Notes under the pieces: generated by a model
Seen by the model: the letters and a program-made list of their open reading frames with translations, nothing else
What the model was told of the DNA's origin: nothing
The model's database searches: none
Assembly (NCBI GenBank): GCA_910579755.1
Contig: CAJTVB010000019.1
Location: 1-64,000, forward strand
DNA length: 64,000 bases
Direction: 5' to 3'
From: an uncultured Acetatifactor sp.
Lineage (GTDB): Bacteria > Bacillota > Clostridia > Lachnospirales > Lachnospiraceae
Translations under genes and position numbers: made by a program
Part shown: positions 46,032 through 55,002 of the stretch, one piece after another
Layout of the letters: each line of letters opens with the position of its first letter
Position numbering within the stretch: the stretch's first letter is position 1

Positions 46032-49013
46032 CTAAAAGCCGAATTTCACAAAGCACCAGGAATCCGTCCAGATCCCTTTCCCCCGGAGATATTCCGGCTC
46101 CGTCCAGCCCCCTGTATCCCCGAAGGTATCCGGCCCCACGGAATAGGATTCTCCGCCCGCAAAATGGTGCGGCCCCAGAAGATTTCTGTTAGTTCCCCCA
46201 AAACGGTACACGATTCTGTTTGTGCCCTCCTGAAGATACTCCGTGATATCCGTCTCAAGGCTGCCTCCGGCAAAGGTCCGCACCTCCTGCCCGTTTACCA
46301 GAATGGTCATCACTGCACAGTCCGGTTTTCTGTCCAATTCCAGAATATAAAGCTTGTCTCCCTTCTCCGGAATCTCGTACTCCTGCAGCAATTCCAGCTT
46401 TCCCGCATAGAACTGCAGGCCCTGCCTGGAAAAATCCCCCTTCGCCAATTCCCCGGGCAATTCTCCCAGATAAAATTTTCCCTCCGTCACGTAGGCATTC
46501 CGCTGGATTTCCCGGCAGGGCGCTTCATCGTATACACCGAACCCGCCGCACAGATATATGCTCTCCAGCTCCGTGCCATAAGTAAGCTTATTTAACTCCG
46601 TCTCCATGACCCCTTCTCCAAACAGGGCGTCATAGACCCTTTGCTCCTGCCGAAACCGGGTTCTTAACCGAATTTCATTTCCGCCCCTGCGAAGATACCC
46701 GTCCACCCGGGCCCTTCGGAAGGAGGAATCCCTCCAGAAGCCTTCATCCTCAAAGCAAAGCCCTTCTCCATTGATCTCTATCTCGTACTGCTCCGGCGAC
46801 TCCAGCACAAGCCACACCGGCGCTTCCGGGCCGGGACTGAAACGGATATCACAGTGAAACCTCAGCTCCACCCATGCGTCCCGTCTCTGCTCCAGAAGCT
46901 CCTTCATGATCCTGATCACAGCCTTCTCCGGCTTCCACTCTCCTTCGTCCACCCGATATCGGGCACGGTCCAGGGTAATGGAATTCCAGTCCATGCTCTG
47001 TACCTTAAGACGCCGGTCAGGCACTATCACCTCTCTTTTGCTTTCGCAGACAAGCACCGCCGCTTCCGCCCCATGCAGCTTCAGCCAAAAGACGCTTCTG
47101 CTCCCTTCCCGGAGGCTCTCTATCCCATGCTTTTTATATTCCCAAAGGTCCCACCGGCAAACCGGATCCCTTCCTTTCATCTTTATTTTCAATACCCTGT
47201 CCGTGTCCCTGTCCAGATTCGCCAGAAAATAGATCCTTCCGCTCCGGCCCTCCCGGCACATCACATGGATATCCCGGGCCTCCCTGCCCGATTCGTCCAA
47301 AATCCTGATATCACAGGGACTATATTCACTCATCTCCGCTAGAATAACATCTCCGTCGCCTGAAAGCACCAAAGGTTCCAGCCTCTTTGGAAGCTCCGGA
47401 GCCTGTCTTCCCTCTAACAGCCAGGGCAGCCTTGAAGCTTTGCTGTAAACCCTTCCCCCTGCCCGGGCAAACTCCTCCAAAAGCTCCAGGGTGCGTGTGT
47501 CCATGGAGTACAGCAGAGGCAGCACCACCGCCCTGTACCTGCACTCCCCCACCTGCAGCATTCCCTGTTCCGTGACCAGCCCCAGCCGTGCCAGCATGCC
47601 TTCATCCACATAATGATAAGGCAGATGCAGACCGGAAAGCTCCAGACTCACAGCCTCCAGAGATTCGTCCAGAGCAAAAGTGCGCCGGCTGTCCCGTTCC
47701 GAAAAGGCAGTCCAGGCGGAACGGATGGGATGAAGGATGCAAATGTCCACGATCTCCCTTGTCCCGGCAAAAAGCTGACCGATTCTGCCAAAATAATCAT
47801 TCAGCTTCCTGTACTGCTCCCAGTAAGGCTGCTGATAAAACAGGGAAGGCGGATAGTCCCTCTTTCGGCTGCCGCGCAGAGTATAGCCCTCCAGGTGCTG
47901 GCAGATCAATGTTACCCCGTTTACCATCTGCCAGTGGGCTATCCACTTCAGCTCCTCAAATCCTACATTCCATCCGCATAAGGCAAAGGTTTCCGCCGCC
48001 GCCTGCTTTTTACCCGTCTGAGCCGCCGCCGAGCTGACCTGCCTGGGAATCAGCGGACTTCCTATCTTTCTCCCCAGCCAGTCCATCCCCGGCACGGACA
48101 TATATTCATAGTGGGGCATAACCCCCGCAGAGCCATGCATCTGGGAAAACAGGGAATCCTCATTCAAAAAATGTCCCGTAAACCCCAGTCCGTTTTCTCT
48201 GCACCATCCGTACAGCTGCCCTGTGTAATTTTGCACAAAAAGCCGGCTCACCAGGCTGTAAAAATCATACCTCACCGCCTCTGCGTCCTTCACATCAAAA
48301 AAGAGCGCCGGAAGCCTTTCTCTCACCGAATAACCGAAGGCCGCCTCAAACTCCTTTTCCAGAATTACAGACCAGGGGATATTCTCCCGCTTAACCTGAG
48401 GCTCGTCCGTGAAAAAGCCTCCCAGCTTCCCCCATGCCTCCCCGGACAGACTCTCCTTATACTTCTGATGCGTCAGGCGGATAAAGGCTTTTGTGGTCTC
48501 GGGGTTCAGCAGATCCACATACCCGGGGTTAGAGCGTACCACAATGGCGAAGGAAGGACCTGCTTCCACATCCTCATAAGCTCCGTCCTCCCCCAGACGG
48601 AAACGGAGCAGGATCTCATCCTGCTCCGATACCTCTTCCCCGGGCCGGCATTCCAGCCAGGTGATCACCGTTTCCGGATATTCCTTCTGGACCTGTCCGC
48701 CTGCGAAGCCCGACGGCCAGCCGTCCTCATCATATCCCCAGGGAACCAGGCCCTTTTCACTGGCATATCTGATACAGTCCTGTGTGACTTCCATCCATTT
48801 CTCCGACAAATATTTTGTGGAGAGTCCTGTCCGGGCATGCATGAAAAAGCCTCCGATTCCGGCCTTTGCCATTTCATCGATCTCTTCCCTGCACAGCTGC
48901 GCCTCCAGCCCGTCATTCCACGACCAAAGGGGGTGGGGGCGAAACCGGCTCTCCGGCTCCTTTATTTCGTCCCATATTCTTTTCAGTTCGCCAATATCTC
49001 CTTTTTTTCCCAT
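46032..49013 (-). CDS. GH106-like glycosyl hydrolase
   Basis: A 993-residue cytoplasmic protein resembling GH106 alpha-L-rhamnosidases. The N-terminal TIM barrel starts RPHPLWSWNDGL and has IGGFFMHARTGL, PWGYDEDGWPSG, GFFTDEP and HFLNED. A GATase-like domain and C-terminal beta-sandwich carbohydrate modules follow. The substrate (rhamnoside or another plant glycan unit) cannot be fixed. AAAGAGGT precedes the ATG. It lies between the AraC and DeoR regulators and meets the AraC gene tail to tail. Confidence 0.8.
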   Translation of the reverse strand: MGKKGDIGELKRIWDEIKEPESRFRPHPLWSWNDGLEAQLCREEIDEMAKAGIGGFFMHARTGLSTKYLSEKWMEVTQDCIRYASEKGLVPWGYDEDGWPSGFAGGQVQKEYPETVITWLECRPGEEVSEQDEILLRFRLGEDGAYEDVEAGPSFAIVVRSNPGYVDLLNPETTKAFIRLTHQKYKESLSGEAWGKLGGFFTDEPQVKRENIPWSVILEKEFEAAFGYSVRERLPALFFDVKDAEAVRYDFYSLVSRLFVQNYTGQLYGWCRENGLGFTGHFLNEDSLFSQMHGSAGVMPHYEYMSVPGMDWLGRKIGSPLIPRQVSSAAAQTGKKQAAAETFALCGWNVGFEELKWIAHWQMVNGVTLICQHLEGYTLRGSRKRDYPPSLFYQQPYWEQYRKLNDYFGRIGQLFAGTREIVDICILHPIRSAWTAFSERDSRRTFALDESLEAVSLELSGLHLPYHYVDEGMLARLGLVTEQGMLQVGECRYRAVVLPLLYSMDTRTLELLEEFARAGGRVYSKASRLPWLLEGRQAPELPKRLEPLVLSGDGDVILAEMSEYSPCDIRILDESGREARDIHVMCREGRSGRIYFLANLDRDTDRVLKIKMKGRDPVCRWDLWEYKKHGIESLREGSRSVFWLKLHGAEAAVLVCESKREVIVPDRRLKVQSMDWNSITLDRARYRVDEGEWKPEKAVIRIMKELLEQRRDAWVELRFHCDIRFSPGPEAPVWLVLESPEQYEIEINGEGLCFEDEGFWRDSSFRRARVDGYLRRGGNEIRLRTRFRQEQRVYDALFGEGVMETELNKLTYGTELESIYLCGGFGVYDEAPCREIQRNAYVTEGKFYLGELPGELAKGDFSRQGLQFYAGKLELLQEYEIPEKGDKLYILELDRKPDCAVMTILVNGQEVRTFAGGSLETDITEYLQEGTNRIVYRFGGTNRNLLGPHHFAGGESYSVGPDTFGDTGGWTEPEYLRGKGIWTDSWCFVKFGF

Positions 49014-49049
49014 ATTTATACCTCTTTGTTAATACAACACTCCTTTTTC

Positions 49050-49823
49050 TTAAACCTCCGCCACAAGCAGCTTCAGCCCAAGACGCTCCAAAGCCTCCCT
49101 TTTCTGCAAGGGCAGACCGCTGTCAGTAATGAGCCTGTCAATATCCGCAAAGGAGGCAAAGCCCACGTGGGCGCTGGCCGAGAACTTGGAGGAATCACAC
49201 AGGATAATGGTCTCGTCGGAATTTCCTATGGCGATCTCATCCATCCTGGCCGTGTCAAAATCTGTGGTTGCAAAATATCTCTTCATGTCACAGCTGTCCG
49301 TTCCCAAAAAGCATTTGGTAAAATGCAGCTTTCCGATAACAAGCTCTGTCAGATACCCGGCAAAATCCTTTCGGTGAGCCCGATATTCCCCTCCGATCAG
49401 GGTAATGGGCACAGCGGATGCCAGCACCTCAAAATTTGCCAGGGAATTCGTGTACACCCTTATATCAAAGGGCTTTTCCTTAATTCTTCTGGCCAGCTCC
49501 ACGCAAAAGCACAGTACCGTAGTCCCTGTATCGCAAAACAGCACATCACCTTCCTTCAGCAGATCGCAGGCCTTTGAGCCTATGGCGTCCTTTTCCTCTA
49601 TGTAGGTCTTTACCACCTGCTCAAAGGAATACTCCGACGGATTTTTTACAGGAAGCCGGATACCGCCGTGGACGCGGATCGCCTCCCCCTCCTCCTCCAG
49701 CCGGGAAAACAGCCTCCGGGCTGTTGATTCGGAAATCTGCAGGAGCGTCATAGCCTCGCCAAGCTCCAGCCTCCCCTTCAACTTCAGTCTGTTCAGCAAA
49801 ACCTCATCACGATTACTGTCCAT
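49050..49823 (-). CDS. DeoR/GlpR-family transcriptional regulator
   Basis: A 257-residue repressor. The N-terminal winged helix is MTLLQISESTARRLFSRLEE with VHGGIRLP, and the C-terminal phosphosugar-sensing DeoRC domain contains DTGTTVLCF and ITLIGGEY. It divides locus A/GH106 from locus B. Near-identical TGATCGA(A/T)TCA words occur upstream of both locus B promoters and are its candidate operators. Confidence 0.9.
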   Translation of the reverse strand: MDSNRDEVLLNRLKLKGRLELGEAMTLLQISESTARRLFSRLEEEGEAIRVHGGIRLPVKNPSEYSFEQVVKTYIEEKDAIGSKACDLLKEGDVLFCDTGTTVLCFCVELARRIKEKPFDIRVYTNSLANFEVLASAVPITLIGGEYRAHRKDFAGYLTELVIGKLHFTKCFLGTDSCDMKRYFATTDFDTARMDEIAIGNSDETIILCDSSKFSASAHVGFASFADIDRLITDSGLPLQKREALERLGLKLLVAEV

Positions 49824-49904
49824 TTCCTTTGTTCCTTCCGTATAATTATAGTAGCCTCTTCATTTTATGATCATACCATCAATTCCTCGTTCTGTACATA
49901 GTTC

Positions 49905-49915
49905 TGATCGATTCA
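49905..49915. promoter_or_regulatory. Candidate DeoR operator upstream of amidohydrolase
   Basis: TGATCGATTCA, 11 bases before the -35 of the amidohydrolase promoter. It differs by one base from TGATCGAATCA within the TIM promoter (53831-53841, minus strand). Confidence 0.4.
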
Positions 49916-49926
49916 TTCATTCTATA

Positions 49927-49955
49927 TTGACTATCGAACGTTTCAGTCTTATAAT
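49927..49955 (+). promoter_or_regulatory. Promoter of the amidohydrolase gene
   Basis: -35 TTGACT (49927-49932), a 17-base spacer and a perfect -10 TATAAT (49950-49955); about 55 bases to the start codon. Confidence 0.75.
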
Positions 49956-50010
49956 GGGTATGCAAAAACAGTCAGGAATCATCCACAGTAACCGAAAGAG
50001 AGGAAATATC

Positions 50011-51048
50011 ATGGCTCTTCTATCCAAAACACCCCACGACTGCCATTTCTACCATGAATTTATAAAGGATTTTCTTCCCGAAAGCATCATTGACTGCCAT
50101 ACCCACATCTGGCTTCACCGCTTTATGTCCGGGGAGGCCGCCGGACGCTCCTGCCTATGGCCCCAGATGGTGGCCCGGGATAACTCCGTTGAAGATCTGT
50201 TTCAGACCAACCTGGAGCTTTTTCCCGGGAAAAAGGTATATCCCGTTCTGTATTCCCACGTGAGCCCGTCCCTGGATACCCTGCAGTCCAATCGATATGT
50301 GGCGGACTGCGCCAAACGTTACCGGCTTCCGGCTCTCTACCTGTCCCGGCCTGAGGAGCCTCTGGAGCAGATCGAACAAAATGTGGCGGAAGGCGGCTTC
50401 TGCGGACTGAAGGTCTACCTGGAATACGCGCCTTCCTACATTCCCGCCAACGAAATCAGAATCTATGACTTCCTCCCCAAGGAGCAGCTGGCCCTGGCGG
50501 ACAAACACGGCTGGGTGGTTCAGCTCCACATCGCCCGCCCAAGACGGCTTGCCGACCCCCTAAATTATGTGCAGCTTCTGGAGATCGAGCAAAATTATCC
50601 GGGCCTGCAGCTTTTGGTGGCCCACCTGGGACGCGCTTATGCGGACGAAGATCTGGGGGACGCCCTGGAATATCTCAGGCATACGGAAAAGACCGTATGG
50701 GATTTCACCGCAAATACCAATGCCTACGTAATGGAAAAGGTTCTCTCATATTTTGGCCCGGAACGCTTCATATACGGCTCCGATTTCCCGATCTTCCGCA
50801 TGAAAGCCCGCAGAGTTGTGGAAAACGGCTTTTACATCAATGAGATTCCTGCCGGTTCTCTGGGCGATGTGTCCACTGACCCTCATATGCGGGAAATCCC
50901 TTATCCCGAGGCGGAAAAAATCACCTTTTTCATCTATGAGGAAATTGCAGCCTGCAGGCGGGCTGCCCACAGACTACAGCTGTCCCACAGTGATATCCAA
51001 AAAATCTTTTATGACAACGCCGCCCGGATTTTCCATATATCCGGCTGA
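50011..51048 (+). CDS. Amidohydrolase-2-type metal-dependent hydrolase
   Basis: A 345-residue TIM-barrel metal enzyme. The N-terminal metal motif is IIDCHTHIW, followed by a mid-protein histidine strand LLVAHLGRAY and the C-terminal YGSDFPIF aspartate. Relatives are lactonases and decarboxylases of sugar acids; no specific substrate can be named. ATG 50011 has GAGG seven bases upstream; upstream in-frame starts lie in the promoter. It converges with the isomerase-like gene. Confidence 0.85.
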   Translation: MALLSKTPHDCHFYHEFIKDFLPESIIDCHTHIWLHRFMSGEAAGRSCLWPQMVARDNSVEDLFQTNLELFPGKKVYPVLYSHVSPSLDTLQSNRYVADCAKRYRLPALYLSRPEEPLEQIEQNVAEGGFCGLKVYLEYAPSYIPANEIRIYDFLPKEQLALADKHGWVVQLHIARPRRLADPLNYVQLLEIEQNYPGLQLLVAHLGRAYADEDLGDALEYLRHTEKTVWDFTANTNAYVMEKVLSYFGPERFIYGSDFPIFRMKARRVVENGFYINEIPAGSLGDVSTDPHMREIPYPEAEKITFFIYEEIAACRRAAHRLQLSHSDIQKIFYDNAARIFHISG

Positions 51049-51073
51049 GCCCTCCCCGTCTAAGCAGGGCAGC

Positions 51074-52474
51074 CTATGGTACCAGAAGCCTTTTCTCTAT
51101 GCCCAGGAAATCAGCCAGATATTCCATACACTCCAGGCTCCCGCCATAAATCAGAACACTGTGGTGGGTGCCGCCGGTCTGGCTGAACAGCTCCAGAAAA
51201 CGCTCCAGGGGCACATCCGGACGAAACCAGCCGTTCACCGCCTCCTCCATGCTGTTTTCACCTGCTATTGAAAGCATTTCACCGGCAGCGGCTGTCAGCA
51301 GGTATTCCCCTCCGCCCAAAGGAGCAAGATTTACAAACACCGCCCGTCCCGGTTTCATGGTTCTGTATGCCACGGAAGGATTTTCCGCATCGGTAAACGG
51401 AAAGGGCTTCTCCTGTAAAATCGGCTTTCCTACGGCGACCCGGTAATTGAACTCACCCATATGGCTTAAAAATGCGCTTCCGCTCCTCCAGTCAGGACAG
51501 AACATTTCCGTAAAGGTCACATCAGAAAATCCCTGCAGCAGCGCGCCTGTAAAAGCCGCCGTCAACACATCTCCCTCACCGGCATAACCGATTCCCCGCA
51601 TCATGGCCTTGCTGCATTCCGTAAAAGGCATAACCGGCAGGCCGGGATTGCTTCCTGCAGTGGCCAGAAAGTTCACGGTAAACGCCGTCAGCTGTTTTTC
51701 CTCCAGCCATCTGCGGACCGCCAGACCGGTTCTTTGGCTGCGGTCATATACCTGCCTGGTAAGCTGGGGCCGTATCTCAAAAAACGCCTGATCCTCCTGG
51801 TACTCTTCCTGAATCTCCTGTTCCGTCACGGCCTTGATTCTCCGCTCCCCCTCCGTAAAGTCGTAGCGAACGGTTTCAATGCCGAATCTGCGCTCCAGCT
51901 CCCCAAAGTCAACCTGAAAATCCCCCATACCGTGAAAGGGCTCCCCTATAAGCCCCACCCTGGACCGGCAGAACAGACGGACTATTCCGGCTGCCCTGGC
52001 CGCTTCCGCCAGACGCGCCATCACATCCGAATGCTCCATATGCCCGGCGAACACCCGAAACAGCTTATGGTTCCTCACCAGTAAATTGCACATGTCCTGT
52101 ACTCCATGAATACCGTGATTGAGCATCAGCTTCCCGGCGTCGGTGGTCTGGTCATAGACATAATCCGGCGTGGTGTCCAGCACCAATATCGGAACCTGAA
52201 GCCTCTTAAGCGCTTCTTGTGATTCCAGAGACGGGGAATAGGCCAGATGCAGCGTCACCACCGCATCCACCTCCCTGTCCTCAAACATTTTTACTGCCGC
52301 CAGAAATTCCTTCTCCAGCCGGCACACAGGCGCGTCCACTACCTCCAGTCCTGCTTCTCTCAGCTTCCCGGCAGCCTTTTCGTGAAACGCGTCAATGTCC
52401 GGACGGATTTCCGGCACCGTCTCATCATACAGCTCCAGATAAAAGGGCAATAACCCTACTTTCGCCTGATTCAC
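51074..52474 (-). CDS. L-fucose/L-arabinose isomerase-like protein
   Basis: A 466-residue member of the FucI/AraA fold: LLPFYLELYDETVPE, VVTLHLAYSPS, the FLATAGSNPGLPVMPFTE segment and a C-terminal metal region with FTEMFCPDW and GTHHSVLIYGG. It should interconvert an aldose and a ketose with a divalent metal, though several such proteins are still unassigned. The start is GTG 52474, with GGAGGT six bases upstream. It is last in the TIM-YjbQ-isomerase operon. Confidence 0.83.
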   Translation of the reverse strand: MNQAKVGLLPFYLELYDETVPEIRPDIDAFHEKAAGKLREAGLEVVDAPVCRLEKEFLAAVKMFEDREVDAVVTLHLAYSPSLESQEALKRLQVPILVLDTTPDYVYDQTTDAGKLMLNHGIHGVQDMCNLLVRNHKLFRVFAGHMEHSDVMARLAEAARAAGIVRLFCRSRVGLIGEPFHGMGDFQVDFGELERRFGIETVRYDFTEGERRIKAVTEQEIQEEYQEDQAFFEIRPQLTRQVYDRSQRTGLAVRRWLEEKQLTAFTVNFLATAGSNPGLPVMPFTECSKAMMRGIGYAGEGDVLTAAFTGALLQGFSDVTFTEMFCPDWRSGSAFLSHMGEFNYRVAVGKPILQEKPFPFTDAENPSVAYRTMKPGRAVFVNLAPLGGGEYLLTAAAGEMLSIAGENSMEEAVNGWFRPDVPLERFLELFSQTGGTHHSVLIYGGSLECMEYLADFLGIEKRLLVP

Positions 52475-52513
52475 AATTACACCTCCGTGTCAGCTCCTTC
52501 AAAAAGGATGCTC

Positions 52514-53008
52514 CTATTCTCCGATAATCGTCACCTGAATCGTTCTCTCATGAGATCCGGTCTGGTCCCAGTCGATAAAATGAATACGGCCAAAGTCCCC
52601 CAGATCCATCTCCCCGTTCTCCAGTATAATCGTTTCGCTCCTGCCGATAATGGAAGACCTCAGATAAGCATCTGCGTTATAGCAGGAAAAGGCATCCTCC
52701 CCCTGCTCCCGGGCATGAGCCAGCGCCTTATCCCCGGGATAAAGATACATTCCCTCATATCGGCAGGTGGGAATCCATTTTTCAAACACATTGACCAGAT
52801 CCTGCTGCAGTGTTTCCAGCCCTGTCATTGACATGTCAAAGGCACATTCCTGCGTGATGACGGCACAGGTGGTATATTGGGAGCCTACCACCGCGATACC
52901 GTCCCGAACCTGAGACGCAGATACAATTTTCCGCACATGCTCCGTCACATCATGAAAACTGACACCGCGGTCAGTGGTCTGTACTGTAAAAGCTTCTCTG
53001 TAAACCAT
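52514..53008 (-). CDS. YjbQ/UPF0047 family protein, copy C (histidine-depleted)
   Basis: A 164-residue close paralogue of copy B; the segment MSMTGLETLQQDLV is identical. Four histidines shared by copies A and B or lying in the same motifs are tyrosine here: SQYTTC for SRHTTC, YLYPG for YLHPG, CYNAD for CHNTD and DAYLRS for DAHLRS; AHD is AFD. All four tyrosines are TAT codons. AGGAGGT lies five bases before ATG 53008 and overlaps the TIM stop. It may be a pseudoenzyme or have altered chemistry. Confidence 0.87.
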   Translation of the reverse strand: MVYREAFTVQTTDRGVSFHDVTEHVRKIVSASQVRDGIAVVGSQYTTCAVITQECAFDMSMTGLETLQQDLVNVFEKWIPTCRYEGMYLYPGDKALAHAREQGEDAFSCYNADAYLRSSIIGRSETIILENGEMDLGDFGRIHFIDWDQTGSHERTIQVTIIGE

Positions 53009-53019
53009 AGCGTACCTCC

Positions 53020-53727
53020 TCAACTCCTCTGTTTCGCAAGATCATCGGCAGCCCGTCTGACAGCCGCGATCATTTCATCAATCATGGCAATGGGATCCCG
53101 GGCGTTCATAATGCCGGACGCTGCTCCTGCCGCCTCTGAGCCGGCCATGATAAAATCGTAAACCTGCTGTCCGTTTGTAATGCCTGCCGCCTGCTCCACC
53201 ATGATATCCGGGTATATTTCCTTGATCACACGGATGGATTCCTTCACATAGCTCATGGGACTGACACCGTTTCCGCCGCCGATCACCTCCGTGGGCTCCG
53301 GATTAATAATATCCGGATGAAGCTGGGCCACAGCCTTGGCCTCCTCCAGTGTGTCTGCACAGGCAAATACAATAAAGTCCAGCTCTCTGGCTCTTTCAAT
53401 AGTAGCCTTCATCTGCGGCAGACTCATGGGCTTTTCACAATGGTTAATCACCACCCCCTGCGCGCCCGCCGCCTTCAGCCCCTCTGGCAAAATATCCGCC
53501 ATACCTCTGCCCGGCCTCAGTGTATCCATGTAAGGCGCCAATATGATCAGACGTTTTGTGTTTTCCGCCACCCTGCGGATTTCCGTGCAGGGTGTAATAA
53601 AAAGCACGTCGATATCATACTTTTCCGCCGCTGCATCCGCGGCCCTGGCATATTCCAGAACCTGATCGCCATAAATGTAATTTTTGGTCCCAATTTCAAA
53701 GTACGGTGTTCGAATTTTAACTGCCAT
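53020..53727 (-). CDS. Archaeal-type triosephosphate isomerase homologue
   Basis: A 235-residue TIM barrel. It matches archaeal TpiA more than bacterial TpiA: Lys15 (GTKNY), His96 (VINHCEK) and Glu144 (NPEPTEVIGGG) fill the three catalytic positions, and ADILPEGLKAAGAQG and AAGITNGQQVYD are archaeal-like. It may act on a C3 or C4 ketose phosphate rather than triose phosphate, as do erythritol-pathway TIM paralogues. GGGAGGG precedes the ATG. It is first in the operon. Confidence 0.85.
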   Translation of the reverse strand: MAVKIRTPYFEIGTKNYIYGDQVLEYARAADAAAEKYDIDVLFITPCTEIRRVAENTKRLIILAPYMDTLRPGRGMADILPEGLKAAGAQGVVINHCEKPMSLPQMKATIERARELDFIVFACADTLEEAKAVAQLHPDIINPEPTEVIGGGNGVSPMSYVKESIRVIKEIYPDIMVEQAAGITNGQQVYDFIMAGSEAAGAASGIMNARDPIAMIDEMIAAVRRAADDLAKQRS

Positions 53728-53820
53728 AGGTCCCTCCCTTCCCTGTCTGCCCTTCGTTTTCCTGTTTTTGTAATTGCTTCCTGCCTCTCACAATGATCCT
53801 TCAAAGTCCCCTTTAAATAC

Positions 53821-53849
53821 AGGATACAATTGATTCGATCATTTGTCAA
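53821..53849 (-). promoter_or_regulatory. Promoter of the TIM-YjbQ-isomerase operon
   Basis: Minus strand perfect -35 TTGACA (53844-53849), a 17-base spacer containing TGATCGAATCA, and -10 TATCCT (53821-53826), 94 bases before the first gene. Confidence 0.75.
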
Positions 53850-53850
53850 C

Positions 53851-53877
53851 ATAAAATGACCGAATCTGTCATTTTAT
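53851..53877. promoter_or_regulatory. Perfect 10-bp-arm palindrome next to the promoter
   Basis: Arms ATAAAATGAC (53851-53860) and GTCATTTTAT (53868-53877) with the spacer CGAATCT. It starts two bases upstream of the -35, an activator or repressor position. The remaining 53878-54056 has a weak hairpin near 53970-54000 and no gene. Confidence 0.65.
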
Positions 53878-54056
53878 ATAATACTGCATGAATGTTTCAG
53901 CAATTAAAGAGCTCCTATAATGGGGCATAGACCAAACATCAAGCGGCAAGAAAATCTGGATAGTGAAAAGACCAATCTGTACAAGACAAATTGGCCTTTC
54001 CAAATATGATTTGCTGATTCCCGGCAATCCATTCCTTTATTCAAATACTCAAGCTG

Positions 54057-54251
54057 CTAAATATCCATATCGTCCAGCCATTCCTCCAACGCTTCCTTTT
54101 CAGTCTCCGCCTCAAACCGTTTCCCTTCCATCCAATATACCGAATCCGGGCATAAGGTGCGCAGATGATCTGCGCTGGAGCCAATACCGCTGCTGTGAGA
54201 AGTACAGAAAGGAACAATTGTTTTTCCTGAGAAATCCCCTTCCAAAACAGC
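54057..54251 (-). pseudogene. Flavodoxin C-terminal remnant
   Basis: About 62 codons encode DFSGKTIVPFCTSHSSGIG and the final helix region ending EWLDDMDI, the tail of a flavodoxin-like protein. The FMN-binding N-terminal half is absent and the sequence runs straight to the end of the GH42 remnant. No own promoter is seen. Confidence 0.7.
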
Positions 54252-54284
54252 ACATTCGCAGGCAACTGTTTTTCGTCTCTTTCC

Positions 54285-54995
54285 CTACGGTTTCCAGAGA
54301 AGAACAATTCCATCCTCTGCCGGAAGGCAAATCCGGCCTGTAGCAGGTACCTGCACGGTCTCTCCGGTCCACAGGTCAGTGTATTCTCCTGCCGGAGCAA
54401 TCACGTGCAGCCCTTTTCCCTGTCTCCAGGTCCTCGGATTGGAGAGAATCGCTGTCAGGCTGCCCTTTTCACAGATCGTGGGCATTGCATAAGCCCCATG
54501 TTCAAAGGCTGCAGGACGAACCGGCAGAAGAGATCGCTCCGTCAGAGTTTTCAGAATATATTTAACCCCGGTCTGATTTTCCGTCTCATGAAGAACAGAA
54601 GGCCCCAGCATACCGTTTACCAGCACAAATTTCCCGGCTCCGAAAGGCCGCTCCCATACGCAGGGAGCTCCGTCCTTCTTAAAGCAGATGCCGTCCCAGG
54701 CGGACCAGGGGGATTCCGGCGAAAAAACAGGAACAATCCGGGTAAGAAGCCATCTGCCCGCATCCTCTCCAAACAGAGAAAGTTCGTACCCTCTGTAATC
54801 CGTCTCCAGGTCGGAGGCGGTCATTCCGATGGCCTCTGCCAGCCCGCCGGGCCAGGGACAGTACAGCGCCGCATCCGGCATCTTTCGGCCTGTAGTCGCA
54901 TCCAGCGCCACAGTACCGCCGTTTTTCGCAAAACTCAACACCTTTTGGGCATTCTCCCGGGACCAGGCTACCAGATGAGACAGAAACAGTGTTTT
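54285..54995 (-). pseudogene. GH42 beta-galactosidase remnant (C-terminal part)
   Basis: The frame encodes LFLSHLVAWSRENAQKVLSF, NGGTVALDATTGRKMPD, ETDYRGYEL-type sequence and a final beta domain ending GIVLLWKP, as in the trimerisation and C-terminal domains of GH42. The catalytic barrel is missing. Its lost 5' end meets, head to head, the lost 5' end of a GH20 gene at about 54995-55005. The frame stays open beyond but is antisense to GH20 there. Confidence 0.75.
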
Positions 54996-55002
54996 TCCCT
55001 GA

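Noticed and set aside
54405..55000. N-terminal third of the 595-codon plus-strand frame
   Set aside because: This part is antisense to the GH42 remnant; only the part from about 55.0 kb matches GH20.
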